From Gammaproteobacteria bacterium (GTDB lineage Bacteria; Pseudomonadota; Gammaproteobacteria; Steroidobacterales; Steroidobacteraceae), in NCBI GenBank assembly GCA_027366635.1, contig DAHXNE010000049.1, positions 1-32,994 on the forward strand: a stretch of DNA of 32,994 nucleotides. Reading direction: 5' to 3'. Position 1 is the first letter of the stretch. Each line of letters opens with the position of its first letter. The notes beneath the pieces are model-generated. The model was given only the letters and a program-made list of their open reading frames with translations. It was not told where the DNA came from and searched no databases. The translations under genes were made by a program, and so were the position numbers. Shown here one piece after another: positions 16,794-24,783 of this stretch.

Positions 16794-18239
16794 ATGTCAT
16801 TTCCTACACTCGGGCTGATGCCCGAGCTCGTTCGCGCCGTTGAAGAGAAGGGCTACACGGTGCCCACCCCGATCCAGGCGGGCACGATTCCCGCGATTCT
16901 CACCGGTCGCGACGTGCTGGCCGGCGCCCAGACCGGCACCGGTAAGACGGCCGCGTTTGTGCTGCCGATCCTGCAGCTGCTGAACCAGGATTCCGGGGCA
17001 CGCCCGCGCGTCGCGCCGCGCGCGCTCGTGTTGACTCCAACGCGCGAGCTGGCCGCCCAAATCGCGGACAACGCGGCCGGATACGGCCGCTTTCTGGCTC
17101 TGCGTACCGCCGTCGTGTTCGGCGGAGTCGGCGTCAAGCCGCAGATCGATCAGCTGCGTCGCGGCTGTGACCTGCTCATCGCCACGCCGGGCCGGCTACT
17201 CGATCTCAGCGAGCAACGTGTACTGGACCTGAGCCAGGTCCGCTGCTTCGTGTTGGACGAGGCGGACCGGATGCTGGACATGGGTTTTATTCCCGCCATC
17301 CGCCGCGTTCTGAAACTTCTGCCCGCCGAGCGGCAGAACATGATGTTCTCGGCCACTTACTCGCAGGACATCCGTACGCTGGCCCAGCGGATTTTACGGG
17401 ATCCGGTGACCGTCGAGGTCGCGAGCCGCAATGCCACCGCCGAACGCGTCACGCAGTGTCTGTATCGAGTGCCTAAAGAGAACAAGCGGCACCTGTTGGC
17501 GCACCTGATCCAGGACGGAAATTGGCAGCAGGTGCTGGTGTTCACCCGGACCAAACATGGCGCCAACCGGTTGGCCAAACAGCTCGAGGGCGCCGGCATT
17601 GCCACCGCGGCGATCCACGGCAACAAGAGCCAGAACGCGCGGGTGCGTGCCCTTGAAGACTTCAAGAGCGTGCGAATCACGGCCCTCGTGGCCACCGAAG
17701 TCGCCGCCCGCGGTCTGGATATCAAGGAGTTGCCGCACGTCGTCAACTACGAGCTGCCGAACGTTCCCGAGGACTACGTCCATCGCATCGGGCGTACCGC
17801 CCGCGCCGGCGCCAGCGGTTCGGCTGTCTCGCTGGTCGCATCCGACGAAGAGCCGTTGCTGCGCGATATCGAGAGGTTGCTGAAGCGCTCGATTTCCGTT
17901 GCGCCGTTGCCGGCCTTCCCAATCCTCAATACCCCGGAAGGGGATTCGGGTGCCGAGCGTAGTGGAGCGGATGGCGCTCGCCCGGACCGGCGGCCGCGTT
18001 CGACGCCGCAGGATTCGCGCCGTCGGCCCGGCAATCGCGGGGGCCATTCCGGTGGTGCTCAGGGCTCGCCGCCTCACCGCCGGGGTGAATCGCCGGCGCG
18101 GCCCGCAGCCGGTGGCCCAAATCGAGGCGCCGATGCGCACCGTTCCCATTCGCGGCAGGATCGGCGCGGCGACCGCGGCGACCGCGGCGCCGGGCCCACG
18201 GCCACGGGACGCAACGACTCGGGATGGCGGCGGGCCTGA
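16794..18239 (+). CDS. rhlE: DEAD-box RNA helicase, RhlE type
   Basis: A 481-residue helicase. Motifs in order: Q motif GYTVPTPIQ (20-28), motif I AQTGTGKT (45-52), PTRELA, TPGR, motif II DEAD (155-158), motif III SAT (186-188), then in the second RecA domain [14 protein letters not shown] and motif [12 protein letters not shown]. The catalytic core is complete. The last 100 residues are a low-complexity Arg/Gly/Ser-rich tail, as in RhlE, used for RNA or ribosome contacts. ATG 16794 follows GAGG at good spacing. RhlE helps 50S maturation and RNA turnover. The 239-base gap to the divergent uup leaves room for a long 5' leader, which is common for cold-responsive helicases, but no specific element is seen. 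Confidence 0.9.
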   Translation: MSFPTLGLMPELVRAVEEKGYTVPTPIQAGTIPAILTGRDVLAGAQTGTGKTAAFVLPILQLLNQDSGARPRVAPRALVLTPTRELAAQIADNAAGYGRFLALRTAVVFGGVGVKPQIDQLRRGCDLLIATPGRLLDLSEQRVLDLSQVRCFVLDEADRMLDMGFIPAIRRVLKLLPAERQNMMFSATYSQDIRTLAQRILRDPVTVEVASRNATAERVTQCLYRVPKENKRHLLAHLIQDGNWQQVLVFTRTKHGANRLAKQLEGAGIATAAIHGNKSQNARVRALEDFKSVRITALVATEVAARGLDIKELPHVVNYELPNVPEDYVHRIGRTARAGASGSAVSLVASDEEPLLRDIERLLKRSISVAPLPAFPILNTPEGDSGAERSGADGARPDRRPRSTPQDSRRRPGNRGGHSGGAQGSPPHRRGESPARPAAGGPNRGADAHRSHSRQDRRGDRGDRGAGPTATGRNDSGWRRA

Positions 18240-18281
18240 GTTCGTCGCCATCGTCCGACCGTCGCGTTCGAGGGTCCAGCA

Positions 18282-18309
18282 ACGGCATGGATCTGCGGAT
18301 CCATGCCGT
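18282..18309. repeat. Perfect 12-bp inverted repeat downstream of rhlE
   Basis: ACGGCATGGATC (18282-18293), a TGCG loop and the exact complement (18298-18309). It lies 43 bases after the rhlE stop and has no T-tract. It may be a 3'-end hairpin protecting the message or part of a terminator pair with the next hairpin. Confidence 0.6.
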
Positions 18310-18383
18310 CTGCGCTGATGCAGATTTCTGTCGCCATTTGGAAGCGCCGGCTCGGGGCGCCTGTCCCTGCTCAGCGCGGTTCT

Positions 18384-18407
18384 GGGCAAAAAGCGTGTGT
18401 TTTGCCC
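18384..18407. terminator. Terminator-like hairpin between rhlE and the convergent hsp20
   Basis: GGGCAAAA (18384-18391), an 8-base loop and TTTTGCCC (18400-18407). The A-run on one arm and T-run on the other allow it to end transcripts from either side, which fits its place between two convergent genes. Confidence 0.5.
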
Positions 18408-18506
18408 AAAATCCGGCCGCCGAGGGCGGTCGGGTACGTCCATGTACCGACGGCCGTGTCCGCCCGCTTCATGACTCGCAGTCGAGCGGTAATCGATGGG
18501 CAACTA

Positions 18507-18947
18507 TTACTGAATCGTGATTTCCTTGGGCCTCTTCTGCTCGCTCTTGGGAATGTGCACGGTCAACACGCCATCCTTGCTTTCGCAGCTGATGGCCTCG
18601 GCTTTGATGCTCTCCGGCAGTGAGAATGCGCGGCTGAAGCTGCCGTAGTAATTCTCCACCCGGTGATATTTCTCTTTGGTCTCCTCCTTGTGCTGTTTGC
18701 GCTCGCCCCGGATGGTCAACAGTCCGTCGTTGAACGTGACCTTGACGTCCTCTTTTTTCAGACCCGGCAGGTCGGCGCGCACGACGAATTCCTTATCGGT
18801 CTCGCTGATGTCGGCGGAGGGTGACCACTCGAAGGTCACGCCGCCGTCCTCCTCGACTGCCAGGCGGGGCGAGTGGCCGCGCCGCGGCATCATGTGGTTG
18901 AACAGGCTTTCGACATCGGCGAATGGATCCCAGCGTACAAGGCTCAT
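18507..18947 (-). CDS. Small heat-shock protein, Hsp20/IbpA family
   Basis: A 146-residue chaperone of the alpha-crystallin type. The N-terminal arm (MSLVRWDPFADVESLFN) is the usual class A start; the alpha-crystallin domain runs from about 42 to 135 and includes EFVVRADLPGLKKEDVKV, GLLTIRGERK and the GVLTVHIPK strand; the C-terminal tail ends in ITIQ, an I-x-I motif that docks into neighbouring subunits. It binds unfolding proteins without ATP. The ATG at 18947 has GGGAG ahead of it. I do not see a clear sigma32 promoter in the 60 bases before it, nor a ROSE-type thermometer, since the leader seems short. Confidence 0.9.
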   Translation of the reverse strand: MSLVRWDPFADVESLFNHMMPRRGHSPRLAVEEDGGVTFEWSPSADISETDKEFVVRADLPGLKKEDVKVTFNDGLLTIRGERKQHKEETKEKYHRVENYYGSFSRAFSLPESIKAEAISCESKDGVLTVHIPKSEQKRPKEITIQ

Positions 18948-19235
18948 GACGGTACTCCCGTGAAAATGCGATAACGATGTCCAGCTTCGGACCCCGACAT
19001 CTTTGGGCATTGGTCTGCCCGCTGTTATTCGGTGATTTACCTACGGGTGGTGACGTACTGTTCAGTCCACGCCACGGCTCGGGGCGCGGCCCGTTGCGAC
19101 GGCGCGAGCCTGGACGGATGCGGGGTGCGGACGACACGTCGCGAAGGCGAATCGGGGCGAGCACGGATCGCGGAGCAATGTGACGCCGGGCATTGGGGTT
19201 GGCTCCGGCGACGGGGGCCGTGGGGCACAAGCAGA
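18948..19235. other. Intergenic stretch between hsp20 and the PEP-CTERM gene
   Basis: About 290 bases with no supported gene. It must contain the hsp20 promoter at its left end, since both flanking genes point left. No repeats or RNA signatures were seen. Confidence 0.35.
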
Positions 19236-19266
19236 CCGGGTCTGTCCCGTTAGAGGGCAGACCCGG
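19236..19266 (-). terminator. Hairpin downstream of the PEP-CTERM gene
   Basis: CCGGGTCTG (19236-19244) pairs exactly with CAGACCCGG (19258-19266), and CCC/GGG extends the stem inward past a single-base bulge. It lies 30 bases beyond the stop of the minus-strand gene. There is no clear T-run, so it is only a probable terminator. Confidence 0.45.
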
Positions 19267-19295
19267 CCTCGATCAGCTGATGATCAAAGCATCGA

Positions 19296-20045
19296 TCAGC
19301 GCGTATCCCCGGTCAAGCTCTTGCGCCGCCGGATCATGGCGAAGCCGAGTCCGAGCAGACCGGCGCCCAGCAAGGCAAGCGATCCAGGCTCGGGCACCGA
19401 GACGCCGGGATCGAACTCGAACGCGGGTTGGCTGCTGGTCAGTGTCACGGTGTTGAATGATTGGTCGAGGCCGATGCTGACCAGAGCGGAATTCTCCCCG
19501 GCGGAGAGATCCGGAATGCTGTTCAAAATATCCGTGCCGGTCACGGTGGGATCATTGAGTCCGTTGAACGACAGCTCGACGCCGTTGTACGCATCGACCG
19601 TACCCCAGAGCAGATTGAAGGAGGTCTGCGGCGTATTGAACGTCAGCGTGATCGATCCGTCGGCCTGGGCTGCCAGATATTCCTGCATGGAGCCGGTAGC
19701 GAACGGGGTGGTCGCCACGTCGGTCGTGGAGCCGGCGTAGAAGCCGCTCGGGGGCGAGGCGGAACCGCCGTTCTCGATGTTAATGCCCATCGGATAGGAG
19801 GCGGACGCACCGGTGCCGGGACCGGATTGAAGCCCTGGGGCGGTGGCGGTGCCGAAATTGAGGAGTGAGATCCCGTCGACCGTGAAGCCGGTGGTGAGCG
19901 AGGGCACCGAGGGGGTGCCAGGTTGGTTCACGATCTCGCCGGTGATCGAACTGACGCCCGCGGGCAGTGCGCCCGCAAACGCCACGGCGGCCGAGCCGAC
20001 TGCCAAGCCCATGACTACCGCGCTTGTGACAAGAAATCGTTTCAT
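19296..20045 (-). CDS. PEP-CTERM sorted exported protein
   Basis: A 249-residue secreted protein. Signal peptide about 1-24 (cut near AFAGA); a beta-rich Ser/Thr/Gly body; and a C-terminal sorting signal beginning VPEPGSLALLG near residue 217, followed by a hydrophobic helix and a basic end (MIRRRK). This signal is recognised by exosortases in bacteria that make exopolysaccharide; the protein would be cut and released or tethered at the surface. No exosortase (epsH-type) or polysaccharide gene lies in this window, so the partner enzyme is encoded elsewhere. A clean GGGAGGA ribosome site precedes the ATG at 20045. The body has no domain I recognise. Confidence 0.85.
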   Translation of the reverse strand: MKRFLVTSAVVMGLAVGSAAVAFAGALPAGVSSITGEIVNQPGTPSVPSLTTGFTVDGISLLNFGTATAPGLQSGPGTGASASYPMGINIENGGSASPPSGFYAGSTTDVATTPFATGSMQEYLAAQADGSITLTFNTPQTSFNLLWGTVDAYNGVELSFNGLNDPTVTGTDILNSIPDLSAGENSALVSIGLDQSFNTVTLTSSQPAFEFDPGVSVPEPGSLALLGAGLLGLGFAMIRRRKSLTGDTR

Positions 20046-20142
20046 AAAGTCCTCCCGTAAATGGGATTGCGCCTTAAAAATGTTGTGAGCGTTTGTTTAG
20101 ACTCCGGGTTGTTTATCAAGAATCATGCCAGGGGAGAATCTT

Positions 20143-20196
20143 ATGAGAATTCAACGTGCTGCAAAGACGCTGCTGGCGGTATGTAAGATTTCCTGA
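20143..20196 (+). pseudogene. Truncated 17-codon gene start
   Basis: ATG 20143 has GGGGAG at good spacing and begins like a signal peptide (MRIQRAAKTLLAVC), but stops after 17 codons at 20194-20196. It looks like the surviving start of an exported-protein gene whose rest has been lost. A small peptide gene is the alternative. Confidence 0.3.
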
Positions 20197-20315
20197 CGTG
20201 CCGGTGGAATCGCGGCCGTTCGCATGGGCTGATCACCACCCGAGGAGTCCTTTGCAAGGGCCTTTCCTGAAGTAGAAATTGCGGTCAAGATGAGCCGGAC
20301 GGAAGGGAAGGGGAC

Positions 20316-20471
20316 GTGAGCCGCTGGCGACGAATGCGCGATCTCGCGGTGGCGGCGGGCCGGCGCGAGTTCGACAGGCGGGGCTTGTGATCTGCTGCGA
20401 CGGCCATCCGGCCCTACGGGCGGGCGCTGAAGTCGCACTGGCGGGAGCATCGAAGCGAACTGGAATGGTGA
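20316..20471 (+). pseudogene. Small frame interrupted by one in-frame TGA
   Basis: From GTG 20316, after a purine-rich AAGGGG, the frame runs 24 codons to a TGA (20388-20390) and then another 26 coding-like codons in the same frame (GRALKSHWREHRSELEW) to a TGA at 20469-20471. Charge and composition are similar on both sides, as in a small gene broken by a TGG-to-TGA change. There is no recognised family and the call is weak. Confidence 0.22.
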
Positions 20472-20558
20472 GCGACTCCGGCGGTTTAAATCACCGCGCA
20501 GCGGGATGTCCGCCGGCCCAAGACGATCAGACCCAGGACTTGCATCCGTTCGCGTGAC

Positions 20559-20597
20559 TGGATACAATCCAGGGGTATCCATTTAGCTCCAGTCAAG
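20559..20597 (+). repeat. Left terminal inverted repeat of the IS1595-family element
   Basis: 39 bases matching the complement of 21596-21634 with two mismatches at 20564/20569-type positions (C/T changes). The GGGGTATCC core is typical of where IS1595 ends begin, so the outer 13 bases may lie outside the strict element. Confidence 0.75.
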
Positions 20598-20610
20598 GCA
20601 TTCTTGGCCG

Positions 20611-21600
20611 ATGGACGAAGCCCGCAGGCCCGTTGCCGGCACCGACTACCCGGCCACCTGGAGCCAGTTCCTCGAATGGTTCGGCGACGATGCAGCGTGC
20701 GCTCGCTATCTGGAGCGGCTGCGTTGGCCGGCGGGGTTTGCGTGTATGGCTTGCGGGGTGGTGGGCGAGCCGTACCGGGCCAGTCGGGGGCGATTGATGT
20801 GCCGGGCGTGTGGCCATCAGGGCTCGGTGACCGCCGGGACGATCTTCGAGAAGACGCGCACGCCGCTGACGGTGTGGTTTGCTGCGATCTGGTATCTGAC
20901 CAGCCAGAAGCACGGAGTGAGCGCTCTGGGGCTTCAGCGCGTGCTCGGGCTGGGGAGCTATCAGACGGCCTGGACAATATTGCATCGGCTGCGCCGGGCG
21001 ATGGTGCGGCCCGAGCGTGAGCGCCTGCATGGGGTGGTCGAAGTCGACGAGGTCTACGTCGATCTCGGTGACCGGGAGCATCCGCCTGATCGTAAGTGGC
21101 TGAAGGGTAAGGGGGAAACGACCCAGTTGATCGTGGCGGTGGCCGCGGAAGTGCTCGAGCCCAAAGGCATCGGACGGATTCGGTTGCAGCGCATCCACAG
21201 TGCCTCTCAGGAACAGCTGCAGCCGTTTGTCGAGGAGTCGATCGAGTCTTCGGCGCGAGTGCATACGGACGGCTCGCCGGTGTATGGGTTTCTGGAAAGA
21301 GGTGGCTATGCTCACGAACGCACCGTCGTACGCGTGGCAGGCAGAATGGTCGGCACCCTCCCTGTCGTCAATCGCGTGGCCTCGCTCCTGAAGCGCTGGC
21401 TGCTCGGCACCCACCATGGGGCTGTCCAACCCGGCCAGCTCGATCATTACCTCGAGGAGTTCGCTTTCCGCTTCAATCGGCGCACCTCGCGCTCGCGCGG
21501 ACTGCTGTTCTACCGTCTGCTCGAGCAAGCCGCGCATCACGACCCCGTCACCTACCGCGACGTCGTGCATTCGAGCCGCAACGGGCAAGGTCGCGCTTGA
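20611..21600 (+). CDS. IS1595-family transposase
   Basis: A 329-residue transposase. The N-terminus has a zinc ribbon (CMACG, then CRACGHQ), followed by the conserved TIFEKTRTPLTVWFAAIW region and a helical linker. The catalytic domain shows VVEVDEVYVD (first Asp), VHTDGSPVYGF (second Asp), and a final block with VNRVASLLKRWL, GTHHG and HYLEEFAFRFNRR, where this family places its Asn/His and Glu. All key parts are present and the frame is uninterrupted, so the copy may be active. It ends within the right inverted repeat. Confidence 0.9.
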   Translation: MDEARRPVAGTDYPATWSQFLEWFGDDAACARYLERLRWPAGFACMACGVVGEPYRASRGRLMCRACGHQGSVTAGTIFEKTRTPLTVWFAAIWYLTSQKHGVSALGLQRVLGLGSYQTAWTILHRLRRAMVRPERERLHGVVEVDEVYVDLGDREHPPDRKWLKGKGETTQLIVAVAAEVLEPKGIGRIRLQRIHSASQEQLQPFVEESIESSARVHTDGSPVYGFLERGGYAHERTVVRVAGRMVGTLPVVNRVASLLKRWLLGTHHGAVQPGQLDHYLEEFAFRFNRRTSRSRGLLFYRLLEQAAHHDPVTYRDVVHSSRNGQGRA

Positions 21601-21634
21601 CTGGAGCTAAATGGATACCCCTGAATTATATCCA
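21596..21634 (-). repeat. Right terminal inverted repeat of the IS1595-family element
   Basis: Complement of the left repeat; the stop codon of the transposase (21598-21600) lies within it. Confidence 0.75.
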
Positions 21635-21847
21635 TACTCTCGGACCGGCTCAAGGGGCAGGACGAATCTCTATGCGCCGAGGCGCGCCCTGCTTCACTGC
21701 GCACGCAACGCCACCATGGCTGGCATGCGCGGACGTTGCGCAATGGCTCAAACCGGCGGGGTCACTCGCCTCCATGCTCGTTCCGTGGTGCACGAGGCAC
21801 GATCATGCTAAAAGGCCAGCCTGCGCACTGAGCGCGGTCAACTCTGC

Positions 21848-23275
21848 ATGGCGGACACAGCACGCAGCATGCGCATCGCCCTGGTGGCGGCTCTCGGGGG
21901 ATTCCTCCTGGGTTTCGACGCCACGGTGATTTCCGGGGCCGTGCCCTTCATCCGCGCGTATTTCGGAATGCAAGGCGCGGCCCACAGCCTGGAGCTCGGC
22001 TGGACGGTCAGCTGCCTCGATTGGGGCGCCATGGCCGGCAATCTGTGCGCCGGGCCGCTCGCCGAGCGGCTCGGGCGCCGCACGGTGCTGCAGCTGACCG
22101 CGGCGGTGTTCTTCGCCTCCTCGCTGCTCGCGGCCGACGCACATACCTTCCTCGTGCTCATTCTGGCGCGCATCCTCGGCGGGCTCGCGGTGGGCGCGGC
22201 GATACTCCTCGCCCCGATGTACGTCACCGAGATCGCCCCGGCCGATCGGCGCGGGATGCTGGTCGCCACCAACCAGCTGATGATCGTCATCGGTATCTCG
22301 GCCTCGTTCTTCTCCAACGATCTGCTGCTCTCGAGCGGCGCGCACGGCTGGCGCGCCATGCTCGGCGTGGAAGCGCTCCCCGCGCTGGTGTTCTTCGCGC
22401 TCCTGTTGACGGTGCCGGAAAGCCCACGCTGGCTGCTCGCCCGCGGCCGGCGGCGCCAGGCGCTCGAGGCGATGCGCGCCGTCCACCGGGACGCGGCCGC
22501 CGGCGAGCTCGAGAAAATCGGGCCGACGACGCGTGCGCCGCGCGACGGTTCGTGGCGCTCGCTGCTCGGCGCGCGGCTGCGCTTCGCGATGATATTCGCC
22601 GCGGGACTGGCTTTCTTCCAGCAGGCCACCGGAATCAACGCCATCTTGTACTACTTGCCGACGATCCTCGCCCAGGCCGGCGGCGGTCTCGCGCACGCCT
22701 TTCGACAATCGGTGCTGGTCGGACTGGTCAATGTCGGGATGACCCTGGTGGCGATGAGCCTGATCGACCGGGTCGGGCGCAAGCCGCTGTTGCTCGCCGG
22801 AGGGACCGGCATGGCGGTGGCCCTGCTCATCATCGCCTGGGCGTTCCGGGCCGCCGGCGGCGCGGGTGCCGCGGCCCATCCGGCCGTGGTGCTCGCCGGC
22901 ATCATGATGTTCATCGCCGCGTTCGCCGTGTCGTTCGGACCGGTGACCTGGGTCATGGTGGCGGAAATCTTTCCCGACCGCGAGCGCGCCTTCGCGCTGT
23001 CCGCCATCTGCTTCTGGAACTCGCTGATCAGCGCCAGCGTAACTCTGGTGTTCACCTGGGAGCTGGCGCACTGGGGACCGGCCGGAACGTTCCTCGGCTA
23101 CGGGCTGCTCGCCGTCGCCGCGCTGGTGTTCGTCGCGACTCTGGGCTTCGAGACCCGCGGCAGGACGCTCGAGGAGATCGCCCAGCGGCTCTCGGGCGCA
23201 CGGCTCCGGCGCCGTGCGCCTGCGCACCTCATGGCGAGCGCCCGGCCGCCGGTCGCACCGGGACCGCCGGCATGA
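21848..23275 (+). CDS. Sugar porter family MFS transporter
   Basis: A 475-residue, 12-helix symporter of the XylE/GalP type. Diagnostic motifs: AERLGRRT between helices 2 and 3, ARILGGLAVGAA and VTEIAPADRRG, PESPRWLL after helix 6, QQATGINAILYY on helix 7, DRVGRKPLLL in the second half and FETRGRTLEEI after helix 12. It should import a hexose or pentose with protons. Its stop overlaps the start of a LacI-type regulator gene (ATGA at 23272-23275), so the two are coupled and the regulator probably controls this transporter in response to the same sugar. The gene begins 213 bases after the IS1595 element, whose insertion could have separated it from earlier catabolic genes. Confidence 0.9.
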   Translation: MADTARSMRIALVAALGGFLLGFDATVISGAVPFIRAYFGMQGAAHSLELGWTVSCLDWGAMAGNLCAGPLAERLGRRTVLQLTAAVFFASSLLAADAHTFLVLILARILGGLAVGAAILLAPMYVTEIAPADRRGMLVATNQLMIVIGISASFFSNDLLLSSGAHGWRAMLGVEALPALVFFALLLTVPESPRWLLARGRRRQALEAMRAVHRDAAAGELEKIGPTTRAPRDGSWRSLLGARLRFAMIFAAGLAFFQQATGINAILYYLPTILAQAGGGLAHAFRQSVLVGLVNVGMTLVAMSLIDRVGRKPLLLAGGTGMAVALLIIAWAFRAAGGAGAAAHPAVVLAGIMMFIAAFAVSFGPVTWVMVAEIFPDRERAFALSAICFWNSLISASVTLVFTWELAHWGPAGTFLGYGLLAVAALVFVATLGFETRGRTLEEIAQRLSGARLRRRAPAHLMASARPPVAPGPPA

Positions 23276-24312
23276 AAAATCCACGGCGGCAACCGGGCAA
23301 ACCGGGCCCCCGTTCGCGCCAGGGCGTCACGCTGCGCGATATCGCGCGCGAGGCCGGCGTGTCGGCGAGTACCGTCTCGCGCATCATCAACGGCACGGTC
23401 AAGGTGAGCACAACGCTCACGGCGTCCGTAGAAGCCGCGATCGCCAAACACGATTTCCGGCCGCACGCCGCGGCGCGCGGACTGGCGCTCGGACGCACGT
23501 TCACGATTGGGGTGTTGAGTCAGGCGATCGACAGTCCGTTCTACGCCGAGGGGTTGCGCGGCGTCGAGCGCCGACTGCTCGCGGACGGCTACGCGGCGCT
23601 GTTCATGAGCGGCAACTGGAACGTTACGGACGAGGAGCGCTGCATGCGCAAGTTCATCGACCACCGCGTCGATGGGATCATCATGTTCTCGGGCTGCCTG
23701 GCCGATGCCGTGGTCACCGAGTTCGCCGAGCGCTGTCCCATCGTCGTCACCGGACGAGAGCTGCCCGCGGCACACACCTTCAGCCTGCCGATCAAGGACC
23801 GGCTCGGCGCCACCCTCGCCATGCATCACTTGATCGGGCTCGGGCATCGGCGCATCGCCTTCATTGCCGGCTCCGACAACCACCCCGATGCCCTCGAGCG
23901 CCTCGCCGGCTACCGGCAGGCATTGCAGGAGGCGGGCATTGCGTTCGACCCGCGGCTGGTCGTGCGCGGCGACTGGCAGGAAAAAGGCGGCCTGACCGCC
24001 ACGACGCAGCTGCTGGAAGCCGACCGCGCCTTCACTGCGGTCTTCTGCGTCAATGACCAGACGGCGTACGGCGCGTACCTCGCCCTGTTCCGCCACGGAC
24101 TCAAAGTGCCCGACGACGTCTCGGTCGTCGGTTTCGACGATCTGCCCTCCTCCTCCTACAGCCTCCCGCCGCTCACTTCGGTGCGACAGTCGGTGCGTGT
24201 GCTCGGCGAGCGCGCCGCGGAAGCGATCCTTGCGCTCGTCTGCGGCCGCCGGCCGCAGCTCGAGCCGCCTCCGGTAGAGCTGGTCGTGCGCACGTCCACG
24301 CGCCGGCTGTGA
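23272..24312 (+). CDS. LacI-family transcriptional regulator
   Basis: A 346-residue repressor. After a basic lead of 17 residues comes the LacI helix-turn-helix and hinge (VTLRDIAREAGVSASTVSRI, then HAAARGLALG), and a periplasmic-binding-protein-like sensor domain from about 65 (TIGVLSQAIDSPFYAEGLRG) to the end, with GHRRIAFIAG, CVNDQTAYGAY and PDDVSVVGFDDLP. It would bind a sugar or sugar phosphate. The ATG at 23272 overlaps the transporter stop. A palindromic LacI operator with a central CG was looked for upstream of the transporter (21635-21847), but none is convincing. Confidence 0.9.
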   Translation: MKNPRRQPGKPGPRSRQGVTLRDIAREAGVSASTVSRIINGTVKVSTTLTASVEAAIAKHDFRPHAAARGLALGRTFTIGVLSQAIDSPFYAEGLRGVERRLLADGYAALFMSGNWNVTDEERCMRKFIDHRVDGIIMFSGCLADAVVTEFAERCPIVVTGRELPAAHTFSLPIKDRLGATLAMHHLIGLGHRRIAFIAGSDNHPDALERLAGYRQALQEAGIAFDPRLVVRGDWQEKGGLTATTQLLEADRAFTAVFCVNDQTAYGAYLALFRHGLKVPDDVSVVGFDDLPSSSYSLPPLTSVRQSVRVLGERAAEAILALVCGRRPQLEPPPVELVVRTSTRRL

Positions 24313-24331
24313 TCAGGGACAGGACCCGCAA

Positions 24332-24349
24332 CAGTAGCCGAAGCTACTG
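24332..24349 (+). terminator. Hairpin with CGAA tetraloop after lacI
   Basis: CAGTAGC (24332-24338), loop CGAA, GCTACTG (24343-24349): seven perfect pairs, 19 bases after the regulator stop. No T-run follows, so it is a 3'-end hairpin and only possibly an intrinsic terminator. Confidence 0.45.
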
Positions 24350-24484
24350 AGCCACAAGGATTGTAGCGACGCGGCGCGCATCGCATACCCCCGGATCGGC
24401 GAGTTACCCCCACCTCCGAGGCGCCGCCCGCCGTGGGCTGATTCACGACGAGCGGCTTGGCACTTCGCCTATCAGGAGGCAGTC

Positions 24485-24705
24485 ATGCCCACCAAGATTG
24501 TAGCCGCGCGCGCCGTCCGCCGCTTCTTCCACTTCAGCCCCCCGTGATATCAGTGCCCGGCTAATCGAGTCGATCGCCGCCCTCGAAGTCCTTCGAGACC
24601 TGCTGCTCGCCGAGCGCGACCCAGGCAGCAAGCGCATCACGCTCGAGGGCATCTTCCGCTCACTGTATGAGATTGACTCGGAGCTCGGGCGCCGGCTTCG
24701 CGCCG
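24485..24705 (+). pseudogene. Frameshifted small gene of unknown function
   Basis: A strong ribosome site (AGGAGG, 24474-24479) precedes ATG 24485. The frame gives 20 residues and stops at 24545-24547, just after a run of six C (24538-24543). One base fewer in that run would join it to a well-composed frame running on from 24546: ISARLIESIAALEVLRDLLL, then GSKRITLEGIFRSLYEIDSE. The protein-like part ends near 24705, where an integrase fragment begins on the other strand. So this is probably a gene damaged by a homopolymer indel (or a sequencing error) and cut at its 3' end. The family is not recognised. Confidence 0.45.
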
Positions 24706-24780
24706 GAGCAGGATCGGCGCCAATTTGCGGCCAGCTCGCAGCCGGTCGAGATAGTCGCCCCAGGCTTGCATCATCCGGTC
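24700..24780 (-). pseudogene. C-terminal fragment of a tyrosine-type integrase
   Basis: The minus strand reads DRMMQAWGDYLDRLRAG followed by a basic end, which is how many P4-type phage/island integrases finish (xxMMQxWADYLDxLRAG). It is in the same frame as higA and separated from it only by the higA stop codon plus two codons. No catalytic part of the integrase remains. It marks an old integration or excision scar. Confidence 0.45.
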
Positions 24781-24783
24781 GTA

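Larger units (their letters stand above)
20559..21634 (+). mobile_element. IS1595-family (ISXO2-like) insertion sequence, apparently intact
   Basis: A 1.08-kb element with one transposase gene between long inverted repeats. The inner 28 bp are identical at the two ends (20570-20597 and 21596-21623); allowing two mismatches the match extends to 39 bp (20559-20597 versus 21596-21634). Each end also contains a small imperfect palindrome, GGATA...TATCC, around a CAGG core. IS1595 elements usually make 8-bp target duplications; I see no identical 8-mer at either possible boundary, so exact ends are uncertain. Confidence 0.85.

Noticed and set aside
21635-21847. LacI-type operator upstream of the sugar porter
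   Set aside because: No palindrome with the central CG expected for LacI-family repressors.
21803-23284. Minus-strand 493-codon frame opposite the sugar porter
   Set aside because: Low-complexity Glu/Arg/His-rich antisense; the transporter motifs are on the plus strand.
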